From: a virus
Length of the DNA: 52,252 bases
Reading direction: 5' to 3' (one strand)
IMG/VR virus record: IMGVR_UViG_3300043395_000495
Coordinates: 1-52,252 of that record
Shown one piece after another: positions 38,756 to 47,656 of the stretch. The stretch's first letter is position 1; the number at the start of each line of letters is the position of its first letter. Position numbers and translations under genes: made by a program. The notes under the pieces were generated by a model. It made no database searches. It was not told the DNA's origin and worked only from the letters and a program-made list of their open reading frames with translations.

Positions 38756-39087
38756 TCTAACTCTCTCAAAATAGTTTGTGACACAATATTAGTGGCATTC
38801 AGTTCTGCCCGCATGTATTCTACACCATCCTCTGGTCTAGTGTGATCTCCACAAGTAAAGATGTCACAAACTGCTGTGCCATTCTCTGGCCAAGTGTGAA
38901 TGCTGATATGACTTTCAGCAAGCAGAGCAACAGCTGTGACACCTTGCGGTTCAAACTTATGCGATTTCAAACTCAGTAAAGTAGATTTACACCAGATTGC
39001 TGCTTGATATAGAACATCTCTGATAAAACCTTCATCATCTAGATCATCAGCGGCACACCCCTTCAGGGTAAAAAGAATGTGTTTCAA
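38752..39087 (-). CDS. speD: S-adenosylmethionine decarboxylase
   Basis: A 111-residue bacterial-type SpeD. LAESHISIHTWPE contains the self-cleavage serine S59, which becomes the pyruvoyl group, and H64; FTCG supplies C79, at the same spacing as in the Thermotoga enzyme. It makes decarboxylated SAM for polyamine synthesis, a common cyanophage auxiliary gene. No ATG is available; the start is TTG at 39087, three bases after the gp45 stop and in the same frame. Confidence 0.92.
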   Translation of the reverse strand: MKHILFTLKGCAADDLDDEGFIRDVLYQAAIWCKSTLLSLKSHKFEPQGVTAVALLAESHISIHTWPENGTAVCDIFTCGDHTRPEDGVEYMRAELNATNIVSQTILRELE

Positions 39088-39090
39088 TAG

Positions 39091-39762
39091 TCACGGCTCC
39101 AATGCGATGTAATATTTAAGGTCAAGATTTTGATTAGTCCATTCGGAAATCAAATGTTTGGATACCTTAACAACATAGTCACCAGGGAACAGACGGATGT
39201 TTTCAATCTTAACATCCAGTGAATAATCGCCAGTACAATCACCAGAAATGGATTGCTCGTAAGTATTGCTGGTATCATTCTCTTTGTCACGAAGGATGAG
39301 TTTGATTTCTTTAGAACCTTCCTCAGATTGGAAAGTCAGATCGGGCAGACTATAAACGGCAGATGCTTTCTGAAGTGCCACAAGATCTTCACCAGTCAGA
39401 TTGAATTGAAGATCAGCACCAGGAAACTTTACATTCTTTTCGGGTGCCGACTTCAGCGTAATCTCTGGATCTGAAAAATAGTAACGAGCAGACTTACCAC
39501 CGCCACGGATGCTGACAAAATCGCTAGAGGAGAAGTCAAGTTCAGGACTGTCAAACAAAGTGATGCCAGAAAGAAACTGACTGAGATCATAAATTGCGAA
39601 GTCCATCGGGAATACTTCTTCACTAGAGAACGCTGCCAGTATGTTCTCCGCATTGCTAATAGTGCGTACTGTGCTTCCCTTTCGGAATACGATGGAGGAA
39701 TTGATACTGGAGAAGTTTTTGAGGACATCAAAAGTTTTTTTGGATAGGGTTACTTTACTCAT
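39091..39762 (-). CDS. 45: Sliding clamp gp45
   Basis: The 223-residue protein (T4 228) has the two-domain beta pattern of gp45 with SIVFRKGSTVRTISNAENILA near its N-terminus and a PCNA-like C-terminal half. It is the processivity factor for gp43 and in T4 also the mobile activator of late transcription. It overlaps the DUF3310-like gene by 4 bases and lies just before speD and gene 44. Confidence 0.93.
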   Translation of the reverse strand: MSKVTLSKKTFDVLKNFSSINSSIVFRKGSTVRTISNAENILAAFSSEEVFPMDFAIYDLSQFLSGITLFDSPELDFSSSDFVSIRGGGKSARYYFSDPEITLKSAPEKNVKFPGADLQFNLTGEDLVALQKASAVYSLPDLTFQSEEGSKEIKLILRDKENDTSNTYEQSISGDCTGDYSLDVKIENIRLFPGDYVVKVSKHLISEWTNQNLDLKYYIALEP

Positions 39763-40046
39763 CGGGTGTAATCTTCACGAACAGCGTTTTTATCATTGAA
39801 GTTCAAAAGCAGAACTGCGTAGTGTAGAACTTTCATAATGTCCATCCTAGCAGATCCTTTCCTGTCATAACGAGAAGCATACTTGAGGATGTTGCTGCGA
39901 CAGAAAGCTTCTCCATCGCCACATGCTTCAATCAAATCCAGAGTTTGGATTTTGTCGTCACCAGCAGAGTAATGCTGTTTGTAAGTATTCATAATGTATT
40001 CACGCAGTTCCTCCAGGATTGCGTCTTCATTGTATTTGAAATTCAT
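39759..40046 (-). CDS. DUF3310-like protein (95 aa)
   Basis: A helical protein with ACGDGEAFCRSNILKYASRYDRKG, close to the DUF3310 pattern 'NAIKYIxRYxxKG' present in many phages. The function of the family is unknown, but it often lies with nucleotide or DNA metabolism genes. Coupled to gene 45 by a 4-base overlap. Confidence 0.8.
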   Translation of the reverse strand: MNFKYNEDAILEELREYIMNTYKQHYSAGDDKIQTLDLIEACGDGEAFCRSNILKYASRYDRKGSARMDIMKVLHYAVLLLNFNDKNAVREDYTR

Positions 40047-40047
40047 T

Positions 40048-40224
40048 TCACTTGTTCCAGATCATTTGGATATTACTATGGTAGCATTCTTGAACGTTAC
40101 CGTCAAGGTCTTTGACAAATAACTTCAGACCCTCGCCACCTAGGATCTTTACGGTCTTGCCGTCGTCAAGGACGGCAAGATGATTTACATACCCGTGGAA
40201 TGTATCAGAACGGGTCGCTGACAT
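40048..40224 (-). CDS. Small beta-rich protein (58 aa)
   Basis: ATG at 40224 has GAGGAAGAGA directly upstream, an excellent ribosome site, and lies within the last 20 bases of cobS. It encodes MSATRSDTFHGYVNHLAVLD... with strands KTVKILGG, LKLFVKDLDG and ending NIQMIWNK. It ends one base before the DUF3310-like ATG. No family is recognised, but the ribosome site and tight packing make it likely real. Confidence 0.75.
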   Translation of the reverse strand: MSATRSDTFHGYVNHLAVLDDGKTVKILGGEGLKLFVKDLDGNVQECYHSNIQMIWNK

Positions 40225-41320
40225 TCTCTTCCTCCTTGGTTTCTACCTTAGCATCAATCTTATCATACAGTTCGATGAAAGATTGCTTGGTCTCATCATC
40301 AAAACGATTGACACAGACCTTGATAGCTTTGATACGATCCTGCCAGATAGCGTAGGCACGGATGATATGGACCAGGCGGCGGGTGGAGATCACCTCATCA
40401 ATACCACCATCCTTGAAAGTTTTACGGATAATGTCTGCCCAGTTGGCAAGGTTCTCGCAGAACTCTTCATCAACAGCATTCAGAGCAGCAGATGCTTTCT
40501 TGAGAATGGTGGTCTCTACAGTAACCGTAGGATAATCTTGCTCAAAGGTGAGAGCAAAACGCTCAAGGAATGCTTCGTTCAGAACGTTGGTGCCGATGAA
40601 ACGTCCATCTTCAGAACCCTTGCCCTTGGTATTGGCAGTAGCGAAGATGTTGAAACCAGCAGCAGGTTGGATGAACTTGCCAATCTTCTTCAGGAAGACA
40701 CCCTTGCCTTCAAGAATAGATTGAAGACACAGGATCTTGTTGGATGCCAAATCAACCTCATCCAGCAGCAGGATAGCACCCCGCTCAAGAGCTTCGATCA
40801 CGGGACCGTTGTGCCACACAGTCTCACCATTCACCAGACGGAAACCACCAATCAGGTCATCCTCGTCGGTCTCGATAGTGATATTCACACGGATCAGTTC
40901 TCGCTTGAGTTGGGCACATGCTTGCTCAACAGAGAAAGTCTTACCGTTACCAGACAGACCAGTAATGAAAGTAGGGTAAAACAGACCAGATTGAATGATC
41001 TTCTTTACGTCAGAGAAATTCCCGAACGGGACATAATTGCCATCACGGTCAGGAATAAGGTTTTGTTTTTCCCGAACGGTAACACTAACAGCAGCAGGTG
41101 CTTTGTATGCTTGCTCAAGCTTTTCTTGAACAGTCAGGTTCCAAGTACTACGTTTCACATAGAAATCACGCAGTCGCTTGGTAGCAGTAGCATAAGTAAT
41201 ACCAAAGACACCACAAGCATCTCGCACTTGAGCAGCGTTAATATCGTTGCCGAAGTTGCTGGACAGGTAAGAAGTCAGTTGCTCGGTAGTAACGTCAGAT
41301 TTGGCAGGCATTTGGGTCAT
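40205..41320 (-). CDS. cobS: CobS-like AAA+ ATPase (cobaltochelatase/MoxR type)
   Basis: A 371-residue protein with Walker A TGLSGNGKT and Walker B ILLLDEVDLAS, then FIFATANT-like NIFATANTKGKGSEDGR and ERFALTF, as in CobS and MoxR AAA+ proteins. In the aerobic B12 path CobS pairs with CobT to insert cobalt through CobN; cobS is a well-known cyanophage auxiliary gene. No CobN is seen here. The start is uncertain: ATG at 41320 (MTQMPAKSD) was chosen because the longer form overlaps the upstream gene by about 100 bases. A partner VWA protein lies two genes upstream. Confidence 0.9.
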   Translation of the reverse strand: MTQMPAKSDVTTEQLTSYLSSNFGNDINAAQVRDACGVFGITYATATKRLRDFYVKRSTWNLTVQEKLEQAYKAPAAVSVTVREKQNLIPDRDGNYVPFGNFSDVKKIIQSGLFYPTFITGLSGNGKTFSVEQACAQLKRELIRVNITIETDEDDLIGGFRLVNGETVWHNGPVIEALERGAILLLDEVDLASNKILCLQSILEGKGVFLKKIGKFIQPAAGFNIFATANTKGKGSEDGRFIGTNVLNEAFLERFALTFEQDYPTVTVETTILKKASAALNAVDEEFCENLANWADIIRKTFKDGGIDEVISTRRLVHIIRAYAIWQDRIKAIKVCVNRFDDETKQSFIELYDKIDAKVETKEEENVSDPF

Positions 41321-41363
41321 TTCGTTGATGAACTTATTATAGGGCAGGTAGGGTGGTTTGGCG

Positions 41364-41873
41364 TCAGACCCAGGACGGTTTGCGAAGTGGCATACGCAGG
41401 TAGTTAGATGCCACCCATGGTTTGCTGGCAATATACATTTTGTATGCCGTGAAGGTGTCAATACTCGTGTCTAATTTATACTCATCTGGCATAGCTCTGG
41501 CAAATGGTGTCACTTCTGTGATCTTACCTTTGGGGAAAAGATAATATGCTTCCAGCAAAGTATTGTAGCAAGAATGAAACTTACCATAGCGAACAGAGTA
41601 TTCATCGCATAAATTCATACCCCATTTGATCAACCAGTAGGCATTATCAATAGTTTCAGCTGCCCATTTGGTGCAGGGATGATTACGAAAAGCACCTTTC
41701 TCTGTGCGATATGCTACGCCATCTGTCTTGTGCAGATCCCCATACGAATGATACCACTTGGACGCTACGATGGATAACATCTGGCAGCATTCAAGTGGCA
41801 TCTTAACAATATGTTTATCTGGCAAACAAATGGCACTCTCGGCAGGAAATGGCGATGTGACAAAAATGTTCAT
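41364..41873 (-). CDS. Conserved-type phage protein (169 aa)
   Basis: Contains LPDKHIVKMPLECCQMLSIV and GAFRNHPCTKWAAETIDNAYW, segments I have seen in hypothetical proteins of T4-like phages. The opening 'D-x-H ... E' has a weak likeness to pyrimidine dimer glycosylase folds, too weak for a function call. It is rich in aromatic residues and Cys. It starts one base before the end of the 158-aa gene's spacer and precedes cobS by 43 bases. Confidence 0.72.
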   Translation of the reverse strand: MNIFVTSPFPAESAICLPDKHIVKMPLECCQMLSIVASKWYHSYGDLHKTDGVAYRTEKGAFRNHPCTKWAAETIDNAYWLIKWGMNLCDEYSVRYGKFHSCYNTLLEAYYLFPKGKITEVTPFARAMPDEYKLDTSIDTFTAYKMYIASKPWVASNYLRMPLRKPSWV

Positions 41874-41874
41874 A

Positions 41875-42351
41875 TCAGAATTGATATTCAGTATTACCTA
41901 TACGCACTATTTTAACACCAGCGCGTCTTGCTGATTCCAACTGTGTGTAGATGTTTTCATCATAATTTACAGTTGATACTGGTTGCACTGGATCAATATT
42001 AAATTTTTGATACAAACTAGTGAAAGAATTTGGACGATCAACTTGCTTTGTAACTGACTTAACGTATGCATTCAAAGATGATAAGAAATCTTTTCTAACA
42101 GTTATCATGTTATAAGATTTATTTTTTCCAGTTGCTCTTTGTTGCCAATTAGCAATAGGAAAATGTGTTTTTATTTTGGGATAATTTGTTTGTAAAAGTT
42201 TTTCTACTAGTTGTGCCGAACCACGATTGGTTTTCATTTTAGAAACTTCACTAATACAAAGTTCATAAAACTTATCTAGTTGTGCTTCTGTTTGATCGTA
42301 TTGTGTTCGTAGAACATAGTTGATAGGATTGTCTTTAAAATTTTTTCGCAT
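41875..42351 (-). CDS. Hypothetical protein (158 aa), first gene of the cobS-45-44 operon
   Basis: A soluble basic protein (MRKNFKDNPINYVLRTQYDQ...) with helical N-terminus and a short beta C-terminus (RRAGVKIVRIGNTEYQF). No domain is recognised. It is the first gene after a perfect host-type promoter, 30 bases from the -10 box, so it should be made early and strongly. Confidence 0.72.
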   Translation of the reverse strand: MRKNFKDNPINYVLRTQYDQTEAQLDKFYELCISEVSKMKTNRGSAQLVEKLLQTNYPKIKTHFPIANWQQRATGKNKSYNMITVRKDFLSSLNAYVKSVTKQVDRPNSFTSLYQKFNIDPVQPVSTVNYDENIYTQLESARRAGVKIVRIGNTEYQF

Positions 42352-42380
42352 GATTAGGGCATCATTTATTCAATAGGGAT

Positions 42381-42409
42381 ATTATATAGGAAAAAAACAG
42401 GACTGTCAA
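42381..42409 (-). promoter_or_regulatory. Perfect consensus promoter over a stop codon (TTGACA-17-TATAAT)
   Basis: TTGACA at 42409-42404 contains the TGA stop of the VWA gene; TATAAT is at 42386-42381 with a 17-base spacer including seven T. It should drive the 8-kb operon down to the terminator at 34.1 kb. Confidence 0.87.
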
Positions 42410-44565
42410 GCAACATAGGCAACAAATGAGTTCAGAAGTTTTTTGTTGGTGGTCTTAGAGTTCAGCATCTTTTTGAATGCCTTGGTAATATCACCTTTCT
42501 TGGCACCACTCTCTACATCAAATACTGCACTCTCTTCCAAGGAACTGTTACTAATCGCATAGAGAGCGGTGAATGCTTTGGGGTGAGGGATGATGGCAGA
42601 CTTCTCTTTCTTCCACTGCTTCTGAACTTCACCATAGTGGGCAACGTCAGCATAGGAACAAACGAAATTGGAGAGTTGGGAACCAGAAAGAATACGGAAA
42701 CCCAACACATTCACACCAGGGTTACGATCACGTAGCTGCTGAATAAAAATATTGGTGTTACCATCCCAACCTTCAAAAGGTTTATAAACACGACCAGTCT
42801 GACGATCACGCAAACAGGTGCTGTTGTCTAGACGGCGAGGACGAACATAAGAATGATCACGGTATTCGTCATACAGTTTTCGACCGTAAGAAGTCTGACA
42901 AGCTTCACCATCAGAGAGAATACAGACATTCACTTTCTGTAGATCGTTCTGTTTCTTAAACTGAGGAATGATGTAGTTGAGCATCACAATACCCTCATTC
43001 AGAGGAGTGCCTGACAAACCAAGACCAGTAGTAGCAGAGTAATAGGTGTGATAGGTATAGGTGTATGCCTCTCGGAAAAGATTGCGGCACATACGCTCAT
43101 AGTCTTTACCGTTGGAACGAGAAGAAACAAAATTCACCAGATGGAACATACCTTTCTGGAGATACACTTTGCCTTCGTGACAACCATTAGCGGCAAAGTA
43201 TTCATCGTTAGAAACATATTCTGATTTACCTTCCTTGATACGGCGAACAGGGAAGTAATCGTTCGTGAAAGCATACACCTCAAACGGGATCTGAACTTTC
43301 TTACAGAAGGCAGTAAGGTTCAGAAGCTGTTTGACAGTAGCAAAGATCTCACGCTGCATCGAACCAGACCAGTCCAGAAGAAACAGCAGACCATGGTTCT
43401 TACCGTCAGGAAGGATCGTAACTTTCTTGAAGATATCTTCGTTGTAAAGATACGTGTGAAGTTTGGTCGTGTCAAGCACACCAGTCTTGGATTGACCAGC
43501 GCGAGCATAAGCATCGGCAGACTTGCGGCACTCAAACTCTTTGACAAGGTAATTTACTTCTTTCTGTGATTGCTTACGGAAAGATTGATAGTCAGCATCA
43601 ACACCGTCGTAAGCAGTCTCAAGCAGAATATCATTAAGACCTTCACGCTGCTCATCAATCCAGTCATGAACTTCAGTCCAGTCAGCAACATAGTCCTCAA
43701 GAACCACACTATCTGGGATCTCAACATAGTAAGTATTACCACCAGAGAAAGTGTTAGTCAGACGTTCAGCAGCACGATCAAATGCGTCTTGAGTTTTAGA
43801 ACTCTCATCGTCACCATCATCACCAGCAGCATCAGCATCCTCACCTTTCGGTTGAGTAGCACCACCAGTCTGCTGACCTTGTTGATCAGAATTGCTGGAA
43901 GGTTGGTCTTCGTCAGCATCACCTTCTTCGGGCTCATCATCACCCCCAAATTGAGTGGAACCACCCCCACCTTGAGTGGTCTGGTCAATATCAACATTAG
44001 CATCAACTTGCTCCATCTCCTTCTCTTGCTTGCTGAATTCATACACATCTATAGCAATCTGAAGCACTTGATCAAAGGTCTCTGCTTCATCAGTGCGAGT
44101 GACAAACACTTGTTCATCAGCAGCAAAAGGAATGAAAGCACTAGCACCAACCTTGAAGTGAAGATTGATACGGTCAATCAGACTGTAAGTATTCAGATCA
44201 TCATTAGCAATACCAAAGAAATCTTGGGCATTCAGTTCTTGATACCCACCAGCAAAAGACTTACGCAGACCAGGATACTTACGCTTCATCAGCTTCTCGA
44301 TACGTGCATCCTCAATCACGTTGATAAAATCTTTAGGACATTCTGCCTTGGCAGTCCAATCTTCGTTAGGAGTGAAGAGAGCGTGTCCCACTTCATGACC
44401 CACCAGCATATCATAAACGACGCTAGAAGCACGGTCCCAGTTAGGAAGGGTAAGCACACGGGTCTCAACGTTGAAGCACGCTGTAGGGCAGTTACGGTGC
44501 TCTACAACGAGGTTCTCGGTTGCTAGCAGTCGGGCAAGGTTGCCTTTGATTTCTTGGCGGGTCAT
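42406..44565 (-). CDS. CobT-like VWA protein with HExxH motif and acidic linker
   Basis: The 719-residue product (from ATG 44565) has H57-E-V-G-H61 in VGHEVGHALFT, an acidic, Gln- and Gly-rich linker at about 186-271, and a C-terminal von Willebrand A domain starting near 390 with the MIDAS motif LLDWSGSM. CobT of cobaltochelatase has the same linker and VWA order and works with the AAA+ protein CobS, which is encoded 1 kb away. The N-terminal HExxH is also found in metallopeptidases. So it is either a CobT-type chelatase partner or a MoxR-VWA chaperone system. A terminator precedes it, and no promoter was seen. Confidence 0.8.
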   Translation of the reverse strand: MTRQEIKGNLARLLATENLVVEHRNCPTACFNVETRVLTLPNWDRASSVVYDMLVGHEVGHALFTPNEDWTAKAECPKDFINVIEDARIEKLMKRKYPGLRKSFAGGYQELNAQDFFGIANDDLNTYSLIDRINLHFKVGASAFIPFAADEQVFVTRTDEAETFDQVLQIAIDVYEFSKQEKEMEQVDANVDIDQTTQGGGGSTQFGGDDEPEEGDADEDQPSSNSDQQGQQTGGATQPKGEDADAAGDDGDDESSKTQDAFDRAAERLTNTFSGGNTYYVEIPDSVVLEDYVADWTEVHDWIDEQREGLNDILLETAYDGVDADYQSFRKQSQKEVNYLVKEFECRKSADAYARAGQSKTGVLDTTKLHTYLYNEDIFKKVTILPDGKNHGLLFLLDWSGSMQREIFATVKQLLNLTAFCKKVQIPFEVYAFTNDYFPVRRIKEGKSEYVSNDEYFAANGCHEGKVYLQKGMFHLVNFVSSRSNGKDYERMCRNLFREAYTYTYHTYYSATTGLGLSGTPLNEGIVMLNYIIPQFKKQNDLQKVNVCILSDGEACQTSYGRKLYDEYRDHSYVRPRRLDNSTCLRDRQTGRVYKPFEGWDGNTNIFIQQLRDRNPGVNVLGFRILSGSQLSNFVCSYADVAHYGEVQKQWKKEKSAIIPHPKAFTALYAISNSSLEESAVFDVESGAKKGDITKAFKKMLNSKTTNKKLLNSFVAYVA

Positions 44566-44596
44566 GGGTCTCTTTTGCTGATGTGGTAAGCATAGC

Positions 44597-44624
44597 AAAA
44601 GGGGCACCCCCTTGGAGGCACCCC
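44597..44624 (-). terminator. Terminator of gene 46
   Basis: An 8-bp stem on the minus strand (GGGGTGCC/GGTGCCCC, with two G-U pairs) and TTTT lie directly after the gene 46 stop. Confidence 0.75.
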
Positions 44625-46354
44625 TAGTCCAGTTCCGAAACTGTCTGCTGGATGACGGAGAAGTTCTTTTCCTTCACCGCTGTAATTGTTCTATCAAACT
44701 TTCCTTCTAGTTGTTCTCGATGACTGATGACATATACATTTGTATTATCATCAAAGTTTCGTAGGATCCAACCAAGATCACTACCACCTTGCTGATCCAA
44801 GGAACTGTCGAAGATCTCATCTAGAATAAGGAGGTTAGTATCCACGCTATTCTTGAGCTTAGCAATAGCTCTCCAAGTAAGCAACAAAGCAATATCAATC
44901 CTAGCTTTCTCTCCTTCGCTGAAACTATCATAAGAAAACACATCACGATATCTGGATTTGATGATCTCTTCAAAGTTCTCATTCAGCGTGAAATTCACAT
45001 AGAAGTCCATACGTTGAAGATATTGATTGATCAGTTGGTTCATCGCTGGGAGATAGGTTTTGATAATCCTGGTCTTGATCCCGTTGTCTTTCAACAACTG
45101 CGATGCCACTAACAGTGTATCACGTTCTTTCTTGTAGTCAGCAAAGGTCTTGCCCAAATCTTTTTTATTCGTAACAAGTCCTTCAAGTTTGACGAACTCT
45201 GCTTTCTTGTCTGGGTTAGTTTCTTCCAGTTCTTTGATCTCGGTTTCTATATCACCGATTGTTTTTCGTATGGAAGTAATCTGATAATTCGCTTGAGTAA
45301 TAGAAGAGTTGAAGCCAAGTATAATTTTTGATAGTCTTGCGAATTCATTTTCTCGCTCCTCTTCTTTTGCAATGGCATCTAACAGATCTTCAATACCAGT
45401 CTGAAGATGATTTAGTTCTCCTTCCCCCTCAGCAATCTTACTCTGTCTAAAATCTTCACTCAGATCTTGAGTACAGGTAGGGCACACATGGTTCTCTGCA
45501 AAGAACGCATGTTCTTTTTGACAAGATGAAAGTTTTGATTGAATTTTGAAGAGAAAAGTGTTCAACTTCTTCAACTTAGAGGAAGAATTTGATAGTGCTT
45601 CCATTTCTTTAGAATGTTTTTCGACTTCAGAAGTCAGACGCTCAATTTCATGATGCTGTGTGTTTTCATCTGCTAACAATACAGCAATCTTATTTTGCTT
45701 ACGGTCAATCTCTTCCTTGGTCTTCTTCTCCAGTTCAAGCATATACTTTTTCTGAAGATCAATCTTCTCTTCAAGAAGGTGAAGTTCGTAATCAAGGTTC
45801 TTGATCTCTTCGTTATTCTCTCGGACTTTATCTTTGAGAAGAATATTCATCGTAGAGAATACTTGAATGTCAAGGATATCTTCGATGATCTCCCTACGTT
45901 GTGCCAGAGGCAAACGCATGAAAGGAACAAACGTTGAGGAACCAAGCACCACAATTTGGGTGAATGATTTGTAGTTCAGTTTGAGAACGTTTTGTTCAAA
46001 GTTCTTTTGCTGATCTACAACCGTACTCTCTTGGTTCCACAACTGATCGTTACAGTAGATCTCAAATTTGTTTGGTTTGATCCCACGAACCACTTTGTAA
46101 TCATTCTTGCCGATGCTAAATTCAATTTCGGTAAGACAGTCTTTTTCGTTGATACTATTAACCAGCAGTGGCTTGTTGATCTTACGAAATGGTTTTCCAA
46201 ACAAAGAGAAAGTAAGAGCATCCAGAATGGTGCTCTTGCCAGCTCCGTTGGAACCGATGATTAAATTTGTTTTTGCTGCCTGCAAATCCACTTCACTAAA
46301 AACATTTCCCGTAGAGAGAAAGTTTTTCCATCGGATCTTTTTGAAAATAATCAT
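44624..46354 (-). CDS. 46: Recombination exonuclease subunit gp46 (SbcC/Rad50-like)
   Basis: A 576-residue ABC-type ATPase with Walker A IIGSNGAGKSTILDAL, a long coiled coil interrupted by a zinc-hook CPTC, and C-terminal signature SFSEGEKARIDIALLL and Walker B LLILDEIFDSSLD. With gp47 it processes DNA ends for recombination-driven replication and host DNA breakdown. It is close to the T4 length (560 aa) and overlaps the DUF3110-like gene by 4 bases. Confidence 0.95.
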   Translation of the reverse strand: MIIFKKIRWKNFLSTGNVFSEVDLQAAKTNLIIGSNGAGKSTILDALTFSLFGKPFRKINKPLLVNSINEKDCLTEIEFSIGKNDYKVVRGIKPNKFEIYCNDQLWNQESTVVDQQKNFEQNVLKLNYKSFTQIVVLGSSTFVPFMRLPLAQRREIIEDILDIQVFSTMNILLKDKVRENNEEIKNLDYELHLLEEKIDLQKKYMLELEKKTKEEIDRKQNKIAVLLADENTQHHEIERLTSEVEKHSKEMEALSNSSSKLKKLNTFLFKIQSKLSSCQKEHAFFAENHVCPTCTQDLSEDFRQSKIAEGEGELNHLQTGIEDLLDAIAKEEERENEFARLSKIILGFNSSITQANYQITSIRKTIGDIETEIKELEETNPDKKAEFVKLEGLVTNKKDLGKTFADYKKERDTLLVASQLLKDNGIKTRIIKTYLPAMNQLINQYLQRMDFYVNFTLNENFEEIIKSRYRDVFSYDSFSEGEKARIDIALLLTWRAIAKLKNSVDTNLLILDEIFDSSLDQQGGSDLGWILRNFDDNTNVYVISHREQLEGKFDRTITAVKEKNFSVIQQTVSELD

Positions 46355-46614
46355 TCTAAATCATCGGGTGGGATCAAAAGGTCATCAGGAGTTATGATGG
46401 AGAATCTGTGTCCTCTCTCTTGACATGCTCCTATTATAACATGGTCGTCAACTTCCACAATCTGCATTGGCGGATAATCAACATCTTCTTGCAACATCAT
46501 CAAATATCTGTCAGCATCGTCTTCTTCTTGAAAGATAGGAATAACTCTGTCTTCGTGTTCGTCAAAGACAGAATATACACCATCTGGTTGATCTTCCAAA
46601 GTTACGATGAACAT
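46351..46614 (-). CDS. DUF3110-family protein (87 aa)
   Basis: ATG at 46614 (MFIVTLEDQPDGVYSVFDEH) starts 1 base after the gp47 stop. The pattern of a strand, EHEDRVIPIFQEEDDADRYLMML and PPMQIVEVDD is that of DUF3110, a family mostly of cyanobacteria. In cyanophages it stands between genes 47 and 46, as here. Function unknown; a host origin is likely. A longer TTG form is possible but overlaps gp47. Confidence 0.82.
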   Translation of the reverse strand: MFIVTLEDQPDGVYSVFDEHEDRVIPIFQEEDDADRYLMMLQEDVDYPPMQIVEVDDHVIIGACQERGHRFSIITPDDLLIPPDDLE

Positions 46615-46615
46615 T

Positions 46616-47656
46616 TTAGGAAACGTTGCAACTCTCAATATATAGAGATCTCATAAGTGTCTTGAGATCGGACTTGCTTACGGACATTTCTACTTCATCA
46701 ATATACTCATTCAGAAGTGTCAATGTATCTTTTGCGGAGATATCAATGTCGGTTTTGCTGTCTTCGCTGACAAGATTTTCAACAATCTTGACATCATGAA
46801 CGCCTACGTTGTAAAGACGATCAACCAGTGTTTCGAACATTTGGTAGTCTCTCTTTTCATCAACGACGATCTTGATGTATTTGTCTTTATAATCAGACAC
46901 ATCTTGTTTGTTGTAATCTGCTTTTGTGTCATCGTAGATGATCTTGTCGAAGATTTCAAACGGGTTTGGGATATACTCAAGTTTATCACTTTGAGTATCG
47001 TAAATATGAAATCCACGGGTGTCCTTGTAATCATTCCAATACATCTGATAGGGATTGCCAAGATACTGAACGTTTCCTTTCTTTGAGCGATGGTGGAAAT
47101 GTCCAGACCACACACGGTTGAAACGATGAAACAGTTTTGGATCCATGCCATGATCCATCGTCATTCCAGGTGTAACTTCAAATCCATTCAATTCTAAATG
47201 ACCACAGCAAATATCAGCATCGGAAGTTTCAAGTAGCTTCAAGACATCATCACGGTTCTCTGCGTTGATCCAAGGCAACATCAAGAACTTCTTACTACCT
47301 ATTGTAAGATGCTTTGGTGAAGCATAAATGCTGATGTTTGAATAGTTCTCCAGTAAGAGTTCAGGTGAATTGATACGGTTGGTATTCTTATAATAAGTAC
47401 AATGATTACCAAGAAGCATATGAACTTTGTAACCTTGCAGTTTGTCAAAGTAATGCTCCTTTACACGATGGAATGTATTGAAGTCCATTGACTTGCGATT
47501 GTCAAAGGTATCTCCAAGGTCAATAATATGAGTAACTTTTTTCTTCTCTAGTGTAGGAAAGAATACCTCATCATAGAACTTCTGAAAGAAATTCCAAAAC
47601 GCCAGAGATCCTTTGCGTCCATCAAGGTGCTGGTCAGTGATCAGTGCGATCTTCAT
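46616..47656 (-). CDS. 47: Recombination nuclease subunit gp47 (SbcD/Mre11-like)
   Basis: A calcineurin-type phosphoesterase of 346 aa (T4 339) with metal-binding motifs TDQHLD, IIDLGDTFDNR, LLGNHCTY, CCGHLELNG and SGHFHHRSKK. It forms the nuclease with gp46. The start overlaps the upstream 70-aa gene by ATGA. Confidence 0.95.
   Translation of the reverse strand: MKIALITDQHLDGRKGSLAFWNFFQKFYDEVFFPTLEKKKVTHIIDLGDTFDNRKSMDFNTFHRVKEHYFDKLQGYKVHMLLGNHCTYYKNTNRINSPELLLENYSNISIYASPKHLTIGSKKFLMLPWINAENRDDVLKLLETSDADICCGHLELNGFEVTPGMTMDHGMDPKLFHRFNRVWSGHFHHRSKKGNVQYLGNPYQMYWNDYKDTRGFHIYDTQSDKLEYIPNPFEIFDKIIYDDTKADYNKQDVSDYKDKYIKIVVDEKRDYQMFETLVDRLYNVGVHDVKIVENLVSEDSKTDIDISAKDTLTLLNEYIDEVEMSVSKSDLKTLMRSLYIESCNVS

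Noticed and set aside
40283-41407. Plus-strand open frame of 374 codons over cobS
   Set aside because: Antisense shadow of the well-supported cobS gene (Walker motifs are on the minus strand); length is explained by codon bias.
43570-44526. Plus-strand open frame of 318 codons over the VWA gene
   Set aside because: Antisense to a gene with clear HExxH and MIDAS motifs; no start signals.
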